Source: CAZJGF01 sp964545665 | Lineage (GTDB): Bacteria > Chloroflexota > Dehalococcoidia > GIF9 > AB-539-J10 | Assembly: GCA_964545665.1 (NCBI GenBank) | Contig: CAZJGF010000085.1 | Coordinates: 1 to 6,839 of the forward strand | DNA length: 6,839 bases | Direction of reading: 5' to 3' | The notes under the pieces: generated by a model | Told to the model about the DNA's origin: nothing | The model's database searches: none | The model's input: only the letters and a program-made list of their open reading frames with translations | Program-made: the position numbers and the translations under genes | Shown: piece after piece, positions 1 to 5,350 of the stretch | Numbering within the stretch: the first letter of the stretch is position 1 | Layout: the number at the start of each line of letters is the position of its first letter

Positions 1-408
1 GAGTTTATCAACATTGAAGAAAGGCAGTATAGCCGAGATTCGGATAGAATGCAGTCGCGATTATGTAATATGCCTCTGCAGGGGGAAGATGGTGCCACTA
101 GCACGAGATGGTGTGCTGCCTACGTAGAGGAAGTGTTTCAGCACCCCGACTCACTTGTTGATGTAGAAGAACTATCAGGCGAGGAGATTGCTGGTGTGGA
201 GTGTTTTCGCTACCGGGGAAAGGTTGAGGTCAGCACGGAATGGAGGACAGATGTTGAACGCTGGATTGGCAAAGATGATTTCCTGATTCGACAAATCAAG
301 TCGGATATGGAATCAACATCGAGGCCCGCGGAAGAGAAGTGGATGACAAGTTCACTAGCGAAGTACTATGACTTCAATCAGCCCATTGAAATCGAGCCGC
401 CAGTCTAG
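1..408 (+). CDS. C-terminal part of a probable LppX/LprAFG-like (LolA-fold) lipoprotein, 5' end missing
   Basis: The frame is open from the first base of the window to a TAG at 406-408, giving 135 visible residues. The true start lies to the left; the ATG at 49 is internal. Near the end are three elements typical of the C-terminal half of this lipoprotein type: GEEIAGVECFRYRG (residues 60-73), VERWIGKDDFLIRQIK (85-100) and YYDFNQPIEIEPP (122-134). In the family these form beta strands of a half-barrel that binds lipid or other hydrophobic ligands outside the cytoplasmic membrane. The signal peptide and lipobox would be off-window, so secretion is inferred from the family, not seen. The ligand is unknown. 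The call rests on motif resemblance alone and the exact subfamily is uncertain. Confidence 0.6.
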   Translation, partial: EFINIEERQYSRDSDRMQSRLCNMPLQGEDGATSTRWCAAYVEEVFQHPDSLVDVEELSGEEIAGVECFRYRGKVEVSTEWRTDVERWIGKDDFLIRQIKSDMESTSRPAEEKWMTSSLAKYYDFNQPIEIEPPV

Positions 409-458
409 TCAGGAGATGGAATCCCGTTCACTTGGCATGTAGGATAGCAGGCTCGGTG

Positions 459-483
459 AAGAGACAATTAAATGGCTCTTTTT
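459..483 (+). terminator. weak candidate Rho-independent terminator after the lipoprotein gene
   Basis: Arms AAGAG (459-463) and CTCTT (476-480) flank a 12-base loop and are followed by a T run that continues to 483. It lies about 50 bases after the lipoprotein stop and just beyond the hicA stop on the other strand. The stem is only five AT-rich pairs, so this is a weak call. The rest of 409-500 shows no gene or other signal. Confidence 0.25.
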
Positions 484-500
484 GTGTTGATAGATTGTGA

Positions 501-752
501 CTATTTCAAGAGATTCAGCCGCTTTAGATCTTCCTCATTCCATCCGGCGTCTTGAACTATGGTCTTCAATGTTCTAGGAGGAAAAGTATCGCTGGCATGG
601 TGAAAAGAGAGCGTCACCCTTCCTTTATATGGATGAAGGTATTGGTGATGGGAGCCTGATATTCGGTCAAGATGAAATCCATCTTTGATTAAGGCACTGG
701 CGAATCTTCTTGCAGTTAAAGCTCAGAGCTTTGAGTAGTCAATCCTGCTCAT
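501..752 (-). pseudogene. hicA: HicA-type mRNA interferase toxin, interrupted by an in-frame TGA at codon 10
   Basis: Read from the ATG at 752-750, the frame encodes MSRIDYSKL, then TGA (725-723), then 73 further codons to TAG at 503-501. Read through, it would be 83 codons, a normal HicA length. The part after the stop is clearly HicA: LTARRFASALIKDGF (12-26) forms the first helix and turn, and GSHHQYLHP (33-41) carries the family's Gly-Ser-His with catalytic His35. PPRTLKTIVQDAGW (58-71) is the C-terminal helix. HicA toxins adopt a double-stranded-RNA-binding-like fold and cleave mRNA. The ATG overlaps the hicB stop as ATGA (752-749), so translation should be coupled. No ATG, GTG or TTG lies between the TGA and the catalytic His, so re-initiation giving active toxin is unlikely. 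CGA (Arg) to TGA is the simplest change. A sequencing error is possible. Confidence 0.8.
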
Positions 753-997
753 ACAGTTATTGCTACTCTTGGCTCGGAGGAAACTTGAACCTCTGGCTCC
801 TCCGGGATTGGCTCTCCGTGGTCAATCATACTTTCGATGGTCATTTCAACTACTTCCCTTATATTCTTCAGGGCTTCTTCCCTAGTATAGCCCCAGGTGC
901 TTGCTCCTTTTAAAGTTGGGCAATAGGCGTGGTAAGCCATTCTTCCATCTTCAAATTGGTCCTCCTCAATCACCACCTTAAGAATGTACGTTTTCAT
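749..997 (-). CDS. hicB: HicB-family antitoxin
   Basis: An 82-residue protein of the HicB/UPF0150 type, the antitoxin that binds and neutralises HicA. The partial RNase-H-like fold is recognisable from the N-terminal strand MKTYILKVVIEED, the stretch CPTLKGASTWGYTREEALKNI (26-46) and the following helix. The tail HGEPIPEE (60-67) is also typical. Little follows that motif, so a separate DNA-binding domain is not obvious and autoregulation cannot be assumed. The start is well supported: AAAGGTGG at 1008-1001 lies three bases before the ATG at 997. The gene is first in a hicB-hicA pair with a four-base overlap. Its partner toxin frame is broken by a stop codon, which would leave an antitoxin with no local target, although it could neutralise related HicA proteins elsewhere. 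Confidence 0.85.
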   Translation of the reverse strand: MKTYILKVVIEEDQFEDGRMAYHAYCPTLKGASTWGYTREEALKNIREVVEMTIESMIDHGEPIPEEPEVQVSSEPRVAITV

Positions 998-1050
998 TTT
1001 CCACCTTTGATTCTTAATTACAGCTTTGCATATACTCTAGCTTAAGTTCA

Positions 1051-1080
1051 TTTATACCACGTTTCCCCTCCCGAAGTAAA
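1051..1080 (-). promoter_or_regulatory. candidate promoter of hicBA
   Basis: On the minus strand TTTACT (1080-1075, four of six matches to TTGACA) is followed after 18 bases by TATAAA (1056-1051, five of six matches to TATAAT). It sits about 55 bases before the hicB ATG, in the gap after the DUF951 gene. It was found by eye; no operator repeat was seen. Confidence 0.35.
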
Positions 1081-1118
1081 CCACAACTTTTGCCTCCATT
1101 TCCTCGCTGGATAGCTAG

Positions 1119-1307
1119 TTACTTTTGGGAGACCACTTCCTTTAGCCTTCTCTCGAATGTGCCTCTCTCCAGAAGAACTCTCCGCTGGCATTTAAGGCAT
1201 TTAAGGCCGATGTCGACGCCGACCCTCACCACTTCCCACTCGTAGCTGCCGCAGGGGTGTGGCTTACGCAATCTGACTACATCGCCAATTCTTATATCCG
1301 AAGTCAT
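1119..1307 (-). CDS. DUF951 family small protein
   Basis: A 62-residue protein matching the DUF951 pattern: DIRIGDVVRLRKPHPCGS (residues 4-21), then YEWEVVRVGVDIGLKCLKC with a C-x-x-C pair, then a basic C-terminus with VLLERGTFERRLKEV. The family is widespread in Firmicutes and Chloroflexota and has no established function. The conserved KPHPCG cysteine and the later CxxC could bind a metal, but this is inference. The ATG at 1307 is the first start after an in-frame TAA. No good ribosome-binding site is near; GGAAGG lies too far upstream at roughly 17 bases. The gene is 185 bases downstream of pyrF, separated from it by a repeat patch, so co-transcription with pyrF is uncertain. Confidence 0.85.
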   Translation of the reverse strand: MTSDIRIGDVVRLRKPHPCGSYEWEVVRVGVDIGLKCLKCQRRVLLERGTFERRLKEVVSQK

Positions 1308-1338
1308 TGTGGTCGTTTAACAATCCTTCCCAGCATTC

Positions 1339-1490
1339 TTGGTCCTTCGCCTCCTGTCATCCTGAGCCGAAGGACTGGAGCTCGTCCCTGACTGTGGCGG
1401 GGATTAACCCCGCCACTACAATTTGGGTGCTCGTAGCACGGGGCTTATCCCTGCAAAAGACAGCTTGGCCATTCTGAGCCCTTCGCTTGT
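1339..1490. repeat. intergenic patch of hairpin-forming interspersed repeats (REP/MITE-like)
   Basis: The gap between pyrF and the DUF951 gene is filled by nested inverted repeats. GTCCTTCG (1342-1349) pairs with CGAAGGAC (1368-1375) around the common intergenic element TGTCATCCTGAGC. GTGGCGGGG (1394-1402) and CCCCGCCAC (1408-1416) form a perfect nine-pair hairpin with loop ATTAA. GTGCT and AGCAC (1427-1439) pair around CGT, and the overlapping 1436-1454 can form an alternative stem with one bulge. A second TTCTGAGCCCTTCGC copy follows near 1472-1486. The composition resembles repeats scattered between genes in many Chloroflexota genomes, recalled from experience and not searched here. No transposase is present. 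An open frame crossing the patch on the minus strand looks fortuitous. Confidence 0.6.
1394..1416. repeat. perfect 9-bp-arm hairpin with 5-base loop
   Basis: The arms are GTGGCGGGG and CCCCGCCAC and the loop is ATTAA. It is very stable and would fold in RNA from either strand, so it could protect the 3' end of pyrF mRNA or act as an attenuator. It lacks a following T run, so it is not a classical intrinsic terminator. Confidence 0.7.
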
Positions 1491-1492
1491 TG

Positions 1493-2293
1493 TCACTCTG
1501 CCTTGAGGCAAGAGTTGATCTGGTTGCGGATTCTCTCGGCGGTATTTCTGGCTGCCTCAGCAAAATCCTTCTCCTTTGAAGCGTAGAGAATCTGCCTTGA
1601 CACGTTGATAATTGCCTTTTCTCCCCGGGCATTTACCCCATACTTAACTGCTGAAGCTAAGTCGCCACCCTGCGCACCAATGCCGGGAATAAGCAAGCAC
1701 ATTTCAGGGCAGATTGAGCGAATCTTCTTTAGTTCCTCAGGGTAGGTGGCTCCCACCACCAAGCCAATGTTGCCATAGATATTCCATTCGTTGGCTTTGT
1801 GTGCCACCGTTTCGTAGAGCGAAGAACCAGTATTGCAGTGAAGATTCTGGAAATCCACGGCACTGGGGTTTGATGTGCGGCACAGGATAAACACTCCTTT
1901 GTCCTGGTAGCTGATGAACGGCTCTATGGAATCGAAGCCAAGGTAGGGGTTGACTGTGGCGGCATCGAAGCCGAGAGTTGAGAAAAGGGCTTTGGCGTAG
2001 GCTTTGGCGGTATTGCCTATGTCGCCGCGCTTGGCATCGCCAATTATGGGAATATCACGGGGTATATGGGCAACGGTCTTTTCTAAGACGGTGAGTCCTT
2101 CGATTCCTAAAGCTTCATAAAAAGCCATATTAGGCTTATAAGCACATACCAGGTCATGAGTGGCATCAATGATGGCCTTATTGAACTCTAAGGTGTCCAC
2201 TTCGGGCATAAGGTCTGGATTGGGGTCAAGCCCGATGCAGAGCAAGCTGTTATTTTCCCTGGCAGCGTTAACTAACTTAGTGATGAAGGACAT
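1493..2293 (-). CDS. pyrF: orotidine 5'-phosphate decarboxylase, type 2 (long form)
   Basis: PyrF converts orotidine 5'-phosphate to UMP, the last step of de novo pyrimidine synthesis, in the cytoplasm. The 266 residues match the longer type 2 subfamily. GLDPNPDLMP (21-30) is the N-terminal phosphate/ribose region and KPNMAFYE (53-60) carries a conserved Lys. IGDAKRGDIGNT (84-95) contains the catalytic Asp86-Lys88-Asp91 array with the GDIGNT extension diagnostic of type 2. GATYPEEL (181-188), PGIGAQGGD (203-211) and NVSR (230-233) form the phosphate-binding end of the barrel. The ATG at 2293 begins 19 bases after the stop of the upstream MaoC-like gene. Only a weak purine stretch (AGAAG) precedes it, so translational coupling within one operon is likely. 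The gene appears intact and full length. Confidence 0.96.
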   Translation of the reverse strand: MSFITKLVNAARENNSLLCIGLDPNPDLMPEVDTLEFNKAIIDATHDLVCAYKPNMAFYEALGIEGLTVLEKTVAHIPRDIPIIGDAKRGDIGNTAKAYAKALFSTLGFDAATVNPYLGFDSIEPFISYQDKGVFILCRTSNPSAVDFQNLHCNTGSSLYETVAHKANEWNIYGNIGLVVGATYPEELKKIRSICPEMCLLIPGIGAQGGDLASAVKYGVNARGEKAIINVSRQILYASKEKDFAEAARNTAERIRNQINSCLKAE

Positions 2294-2312
2294 GACTATA
2301 CTTCTTCTGCCT

Positions 2313-2798
2313 CTAATAGTTGATCAGGGTACCGGAACTTCTGGCCACTGACTCACCACGCTGATTGGTGTAATTCGACTGGTAAACAAAGAAAAGCATC
2401 TTGCCCAGTCTGCCCTCACGCTCAAAAACATTGACCAGCTTGCTATGTGAGGTAATGGTGTCGCCCAGCCTCATTGGCAAGAAAAACTCCCACTCCTCTC
2501 CACCGTCGAGTATGTGCTCACGGGGTGGTGGCACCTCTGGCACCGGCAGCGGCACCGACCCCGGTCGAGAATCGGGGAGGGATAATGTCATGAGGGCGCA
2601 TAAAAGCCATGGCGGGGCAATGATGCCACCGTACCTGGTCTTTCTAGCATATTCTTCATCCTGCCATAACGGATTGGAATCGCCTACTGCCTGAACAAAC
2701 CTGGTGATTAGTCCCTTTTCGATTTCAAATTCAATTGGCTCTGCTGCCGTGCCTATTTTCTGTTGCAGTTCCTCCAGAGTAGCGCTTCCCTTAGTCAA
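2313..2798 (-). CDS. MaoC-like hotdog protein, probable non-catalytic (FAS1/HadA-like) subunit of a two-part hydratase
   Basis: With a TTG start at 2798 the protein has 161 residues. The frame is open to an ATG at 2915, but that start would overlap the upstream gene by 89 bases and add an unfamiliar basic tail. The TTG instead follows a good ribosome site, AAAGGAA (2811-2805), by six bases. The hotdog domain shows FVQAVGDSNPLWQDEEYA (34-51) and then YGGIIAPPWLL. In active (R)-hydratases the motif reads D-x-N-P-x-H; here the His position is Trp45, as in N-terminal or HadA-type domains that shape the substrate tunnel without catalysis. The C-terminal half, with FFLPMRLGDTITSHSKLVNVFE, matches the second half of the fold. 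It lies 28 bases after the catalytic-type partner and 19 bases before pyrF. The substrate is unknown; an acyl thioester (CoA or ACP) is inferred. Confidence 0.8.
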   Translation of the reverse strand: MTKGSATLEELQQKIGTAAEPIEFEIEKGLITRFVQAVGDSNPLWQDEEYARKTRYGGIIAPPWLLCALMTLSLPDSRPGSVPLPVPEVPPPREHILDGGEEWEFFLPMRLGDTITSHSKLVNVFEREGRLGKMLFFVYQSNYTNQRGESVARSSGTLINY

Positions 2799-2804
2799 CT
2801 TCGG

Positions 2805-2811
2805 TTCCTTT
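2805..2811 (-). promoter_or_regulatory. ribosome-binding site that selects a TTG start
   Basis: AAAGGAA is placed six bases before TTG (2798-2796). It argues for the short form of the MaoC-like protein over the longer frame starting at 2915, and leaves a clean 28-base gap after the upstream stop. Confidence 0.6.
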
Positions 2812-2826
2812 CTTTGTTGATTGTAA

Positions 2827-3264
2827 TTAGAAGACTTGACTCCTTGAGGGGAGGACCACCAGCGCAGTGCCTGGCGTAGTTTTCTCTCCGTTGGGATTTT
2901 CCGTCCACACCTCAAGCTCTACACAGTTCTCTCCATCCTTCATGTACTTTTTGGTTACCTTCCCTCTCACAATTATATCTTGCTCAGGAACATCAATGCC
3001 TCGATACTGGCAAGTTAGCTTGCTTAAACTGCCTTCGGTACCAATCCAGTCGGTAATCAGTTGACCTATAAAAGCAGCTTTCAACCTGCCATGAACGATA
3101 ACTCCATCAAGCCCTTGCCTGTTAGCAAAGTCCTTATCGTAGTGGATCTCGTAGAAGTCCCCCGAGCCTCCAGCCCACATCGCCAACTGCCGCGTTGTGG
3201 GGTGTTTGGTCAGTGACGGTATCTCCATACCTTCACTGACATCCTCGTAGAATACCTGGCTCAT
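2827..3264 (-). CDS. MaoC-like dehydratase, catalytic-type subunit
   Basis: A 145-residue single-hotdog protein of the MaoC/(R)-specific enoyl hydratase family, which reversibly hydrates enoyl thioesters. The hydratase motif GGSGDFYEIHYDKDFA (32-47) keeps catalytic Asp36 and His41. It is followed by GVIVHGRLKAAFIGQLI (54-70), which includes the conserved His-Gly of the active-site loop. The C-terminal strands, such as CQYRGIDVPEQDIIVRGKV, complete the fold. The ATG at 3264 is preceded by GGAGG (3279-3275) at ten bases. The next gene encodes a partner with Trp in place of the catalytic His, so the two probably form a heteromer like mycobacterial HadAB/HadBC. No CoA transferase, thiolase or acyl carrier gene is in the window to indicate the pathway. 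It heads a likely three-gene unit with the partner and pyrF. Confidence 0.87.
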   Translation of the reverse strand: MSQVFYEDVSEGMEIPSLTKHPTTRQLAMWAGGSGDFYEIHYDKDFANRQGLDGVIVHGRLKAAFIGQLITDWIGTEGSLSKLTCQYRGIDVPEQDIIVRGKVTKKYMKDGENCVELEVWTENPNGEKTTPGTALVVLPSRSQVF

Positions 3265-3344
3265 CTTTTTCTGGCCTCCAGCTTCTGAGTAACTAAATTG
3301 TAGGCATTCTTCCCCATCTTTTCAATATATGGGAATTTTGGGGG

Positions 3345-3353
3345 TGATATAAT
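3345..3353 (+). promoter_or_regulatory. extended -10 promoter of folC
   Basis: TGATATAAT contains a perfect TATAAT (3348-3353) preceded by the TGn extension. No good -35 lies at normal spacing, which extended -10 promoters tolerate. A start near 3360 would leave a leader of only about 15 bases before the folC ATG. On the opposite strand a perfect TTGACA (3359-3354) abuts this box, but its nearest -10-like sequence, TATATT (3329-3324), is 24 bases away, so a matching promoter for the MaoC genes is doubtful. Confidence 0.55.
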
Positions 3354-3374
3354 TGTCAATCATATTGAAAACAG

Positions 3375-4694
3375 ATGGACTATAGCCAGGCTGAGCAGTA
3401 TCTCCATAGCTTCGTTGACTATGAGACGATTCCTGGCATATCTTTTGCCTCAGCTGACTATAGCCTGGAGCATGTGAAGGAGCTTCTACACCGCCTAGGC
3501 AATCCCCATTTAGCTGCTAGGACAGTCCATATAGCCGGCACCAAAGGCAAGGGAAGCATTGCAGCGATGATTGCCAGAGTTCTGACTGTCTCGGGCTATA
3601 GGACGGGGTTATACACCTCACCCCATCTTCACGATTTAAGGGAGCGCATCAGGGTCAACGGCAGTCTAATCCTGGAGGAAGAGTTCGCTTCGTTAATGAC
3701 GGAGCTTAAGCCTTGTTTTGAGGCAATGAGCCGCGACTCTACCTGTAGGCAGTTGACCTTCTTCGAAGCGTTGACCGTGCTGGCTTTTGACTATTTCAGC
3801 AAGAGGCAAACTGACTTTCAGGTGCTCGAAGTAGGCTTGGGTGGCAGGCTAGATGCTACCAACGTGGCTGAACCGGAAGTCTGTGTTATCACACCTATTA
3901 GCCTGGAGCATACTCAGGTTCTGGGCGATAGCCTGGAAAAGATAGCTTATGAGAAGGCAGGCATTATCAAGACTGGCAGCCTGGTGGTAAGTTCTCCTCA
4001 GCCGGAAGAGGTAGCCCGGGTAATTGATGATGTTTGCCATCAACGAAAGGCAAGCTTGATTCGGGTAGGCGAAGATGTCACCTGGCATGAGGTGGCCAGC
4101 GACCTTTGCCAACAATCATTTACGGTCGAGGCCAAGATGAGCACTTACCAGATTACTATCCCACTGTTAGGTGATTACCAGGTTGAGAATGCCGCCACTG
4201 CTGTAGCCACCCTGGAAGTCTTAGCTTCTTTGGGCTTTAGAATTACTGCTGAGGATATTGCCCGAGGGCTTGCTCAGGTTGACTGGCCGGGGCGATTTCA
4301 GATTCTAAGACACCAACCTATAGTATTGGTTGACGGCGCTCACAACGTAGCCTCAACAAGAAGGTTAGTGGAGAACATCAACACATATTTCGATTATGAC
4401 CAGGTCTTCCTCATTATAGGAACATCCTGTGATAAGGACATATCAGGGATGGTGAAAGAGTTGGTCGCCCTTTCGCCGCAAGTGGTGGTCACAAGCTCAT
4501 CGCATCCTCGTGCTGCCTCTACTTCAACCGTGGCTGCTCAGTTTGTCAATCAGGGTATTGAGCCAGAAGTTGTTGAGAACGTGGCTCAGGCTTTGTCCCG
4601 AACTTTGTCACTGGCGGGCAAACAGGACTTGATTTGTGTTACCGGCTCTCTGTTTGTGGTGGCCGAGGCTCTGGACTATATGTCTGAAGATTGA
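3375..4694 (+). CDS. folC: folylpolyglutamate synthase / dihydrofolate synthase
   Basis: FolC is an ATP-dependent Mur-ligase-family enzyme that adds glutamate to dihydropteroate and/or to folates, retaining them as cofactors. The 439 residues are a normal full length. The P-loop GTKGKGS lies at 55-61 and the TSPHL loop at 81-85. TFFEALTVLAFDYF (128-141) and EVGLGGRLDATN (152-163) follow. ITPISLEHTQVLGDSL (172-187) includes metal-ligand His179, and YEKAGIIK (192-199) holds Lys194, the lysine carbamylated in this family. LLGDYQVENAATA (264-276) precedes the C-terminal domain with LVDGAHN (318-324) and CVTGSLFVVAE (421-431). It cannot be settled from sequence whether both activities are present. 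The ATG at 3375 has no clear ribosome site and a very short predicted leader. The gene diverges from the MaoC operon, and its last 19 bases overlap a convergent gene. Confidence 0.95.
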   Translation: MDYSQAEQYLHSFVDYETIPGISFASADYSLEHVKELLHRLGNPHLAARTVHIAGTKGKGSIAAMIARVLTVSGYRTGLYTSPHLHDLRERIRVNGSLILEEEFASLMTELKPCFEAMSRDSTCRQLTFFEALTVLAFDYFSKRQTDFQVLEVGLGGRLDATNVAEPEVCVITPISLEHTQVLGDSLEKIAYEKAGIIKTGSLVVSSPQPEEVARVIDDVCHQRKASLIRVGEDVTWHEVASDLCQQSFTVEAKMSTYQITIPLLGDYQVENAATAVATLEVLASLGFRITAEDIARGLAQVDWPGRFQILRHQPIVLVDGAHNVASTRRLVENINTYFDYDQVFLIIGTSCDKDISGMVKELVALSPQVVVTSSSHPRAASTSTVAAQFVNQGIEPEVVENVAQALSRTLSLAGKQDLICVTGSLFVVAEALDYMSED

Positions 4695-4948
4695 TCTGCT
4701 AATGGGGAATCCAGGGCTTCCTTGGGCAGCATGTTGCTCAGCATCTGTTGCAATGCCATGGTGTGACTGCATATTCCCCATTGAGAGAAAAAGTCGCAGG
4801 TACATTGCCATTTCCCCTCGGCGTAGCTCATCTTGTGGCTGGCATTCTCTCCATGAAAATCGGCCGTGAAACTTGATAAAGTCACACGGCCTGGTTCTTG
4901 CGCATATCTTTTTGCTTTCTCGATCTTCCCGATAAGGCTTGATCTCAT
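4676..4948 (-). CDS. small SWIM-type zinc-finger protein, function unknown
   Basis: A 90-residue protein with the pattern W-x-C-x-C-x8-C-x-H: Cys49, Cys51, Cys60 and His62 in KWQCTCDFFSQWGICSHTMA. This fits the SWIM zinc finger (CxCxnCxH), a short fold that binds DNA or protein in larger proteins. Here it makes up most of the chain. The preceding YAQEPGRVTLSSFTADFHGE (15-34) is predicted beta-rich and the tail is a helix, QQMLSNMLPKEAL. Translation is well supported by AGGAGGG (4962-4956), seven bases before the ATG at 4948. The 3' end overlaps the folC 3' end by 19 bases, tail to tail. A regulatory or nucleic-acid-binding role is inference from the finger only. Confidence 0.75.
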   Translation of the reverse strand: MRSSLIGKIEKAKRYAQEPGRVTLSSFTADFHGENASHKMSYAEGKWQCTCDFFSQWGICSHTMALQQMLSNMLPKEALDSPLADQSSDI

Positions 4949-5027
4949 CCAGATACCCTCCTAGTTCATTTTTACACTTGCTCCCAGTTCGGTTAACTAT
5001 CTGCCGACCTTGAATGGCCTCAGCTAA

Positions 5028-5056
5028 AGTATATAACAGGGTTTAGAAAAAGTCTA
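5028..5056 (-). promoter_or_regulatory. candidate promoter of the SWIM-type gene
   Basis: On the minus strand TAGACT (5056-5051) is followed after 17 bases by TATACT (5033-5028), with four and five of six consensus matches. It lies 80 bases before the ATG at 4948 and overlaps the end of the broken frame at 5043-5296. It was found by eye. Confidence 0.35.
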
Positions 5057-5296
5057 TAAACTCTGGAAAGCTCAAGGGCTGGGATACCTCGATATTGGCT
5101 TGGTTGACGCCTGTATCTTGTTCTCCCCTGAATCCTCCAACCTTGTTGGTTTCCTCACTGCCCACAAATACGAGGTTAACAAACTTGGTGCCAAACTTTG
5201 GTCACGTGTAGGACTAATTTCCCGCCCAAAGAGGACTTCTGTGTGATTCACAAACACCTCGAGCGGTTTTAGTATTGCATAAGCGTGAAGAAGCAT
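5043..5296 (-). pseudogene. frameshifted remnant of a small protein gene, family not recognised
   Basis: Two minus-strand frames join into one plausible 84-residue protein. The first runs from an ATG at 5296, MLLHAYAILKPLEVFVNH onward through FGREISPTRD, to about 5202. From 5201 the sensible sequence moves to another frame: PKFGTKFVNLVFVGSEETN, then a Gly-rich GGFRGEQDTGVNQ and a C-terminus PLSFPEFIDFF, ending at TAA (5045-5043). One extra C in the CC at 5201-5200 would restore the frame as ...TRDPKFG. The second part shows the purine-first, pyrimidine-last codon bias of real genes. In the uninterrupted frame the protein instead becomes Ser/Arg/Pro-rich after the junction. I do not recognise the family. 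There is no strong ribosome site, and the frame is open for nine codons before the ATG, so this may be the end of a longer lost gene. Chance is not excluded. Confidence 0.4.
5247..5275 (+). promoter_or_regulatory. candidate promoter of the protease gene
   Basis: TTCACA (5247-5252, five of six matches) is followed after 17 bases by TAGTAT (5270-5275, four of six). A start near 5282 would give a leader of about 69 bases. The sites lie within the broken minus-strand frame. No hairpin or operator was seen between here and the ATG. Confidence 0.35.
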
Positions 5297-5338
5297 CGAA
5301 GACCTAGCTAGCAGAACGCTTAATCAAGTTCTAGTTCT

Positions 5339-5345
5339 GGGAGGT
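5339..5345 (+). promoter_or_regulatory. ribosome-binding site of the protease gene
   Basis: GGGAGGT stands five bases before the ATG at 5351. It fixes the start directly ahead of the signal peptide. Confidence 0.8.
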
Positions 5346-5350
5346 AACAA

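Noticed and set aside
723..725. TGA in hicA as selenocysteine or as a reassigned Trp codon
   Set aside because: HicA has no selenocysteine members that I know of, and TGA ends hicB, pyrF and folC nearby, so reassignment is not supported.
710..913. Plus-strand 67-residue open frame
   Set aside because: It is the antisense shadow of hicB and of the start of hicA, and has an unnatural Ser/Tyr/Cys-rich composition.
1357..1632. Minus-strand 91-residue open frame across the repeat patch and the end of pyrF
   Set aside because: It is Arg/Ser-rich with no family resemblance, overlaps the true pyrF frame, and its C-terminal half is translated from hairpin repeats.
2559..2577. GC-rich palindrome CCCCG / CGGGG as a repeat inserted in the second MaoC gene
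   Set aside because: The stem is only five pairs, the frame is uninterrupted, and the encoded Pro-rich loop sits where this fold normally has a variable Pro-rich segment.
4862..4891. Inverted repeat GGCCGTG / CACGGCC as a terminator for folC
   Set aside because: It lies inside the coding sequence of the SWIM protein, about 170 bases past the folC stop, with a 16-base loop and no T run.
5072..5296. The uninterrupted 74-residue minus-strand frame as an intact gene
   Set aside because: After about position 5202 its sequence becomes Ser/Arg/Pro-rich and unlike a folded protein, while the neighbouring frame there has gene-like codons. A frameshifted remnant fits better.
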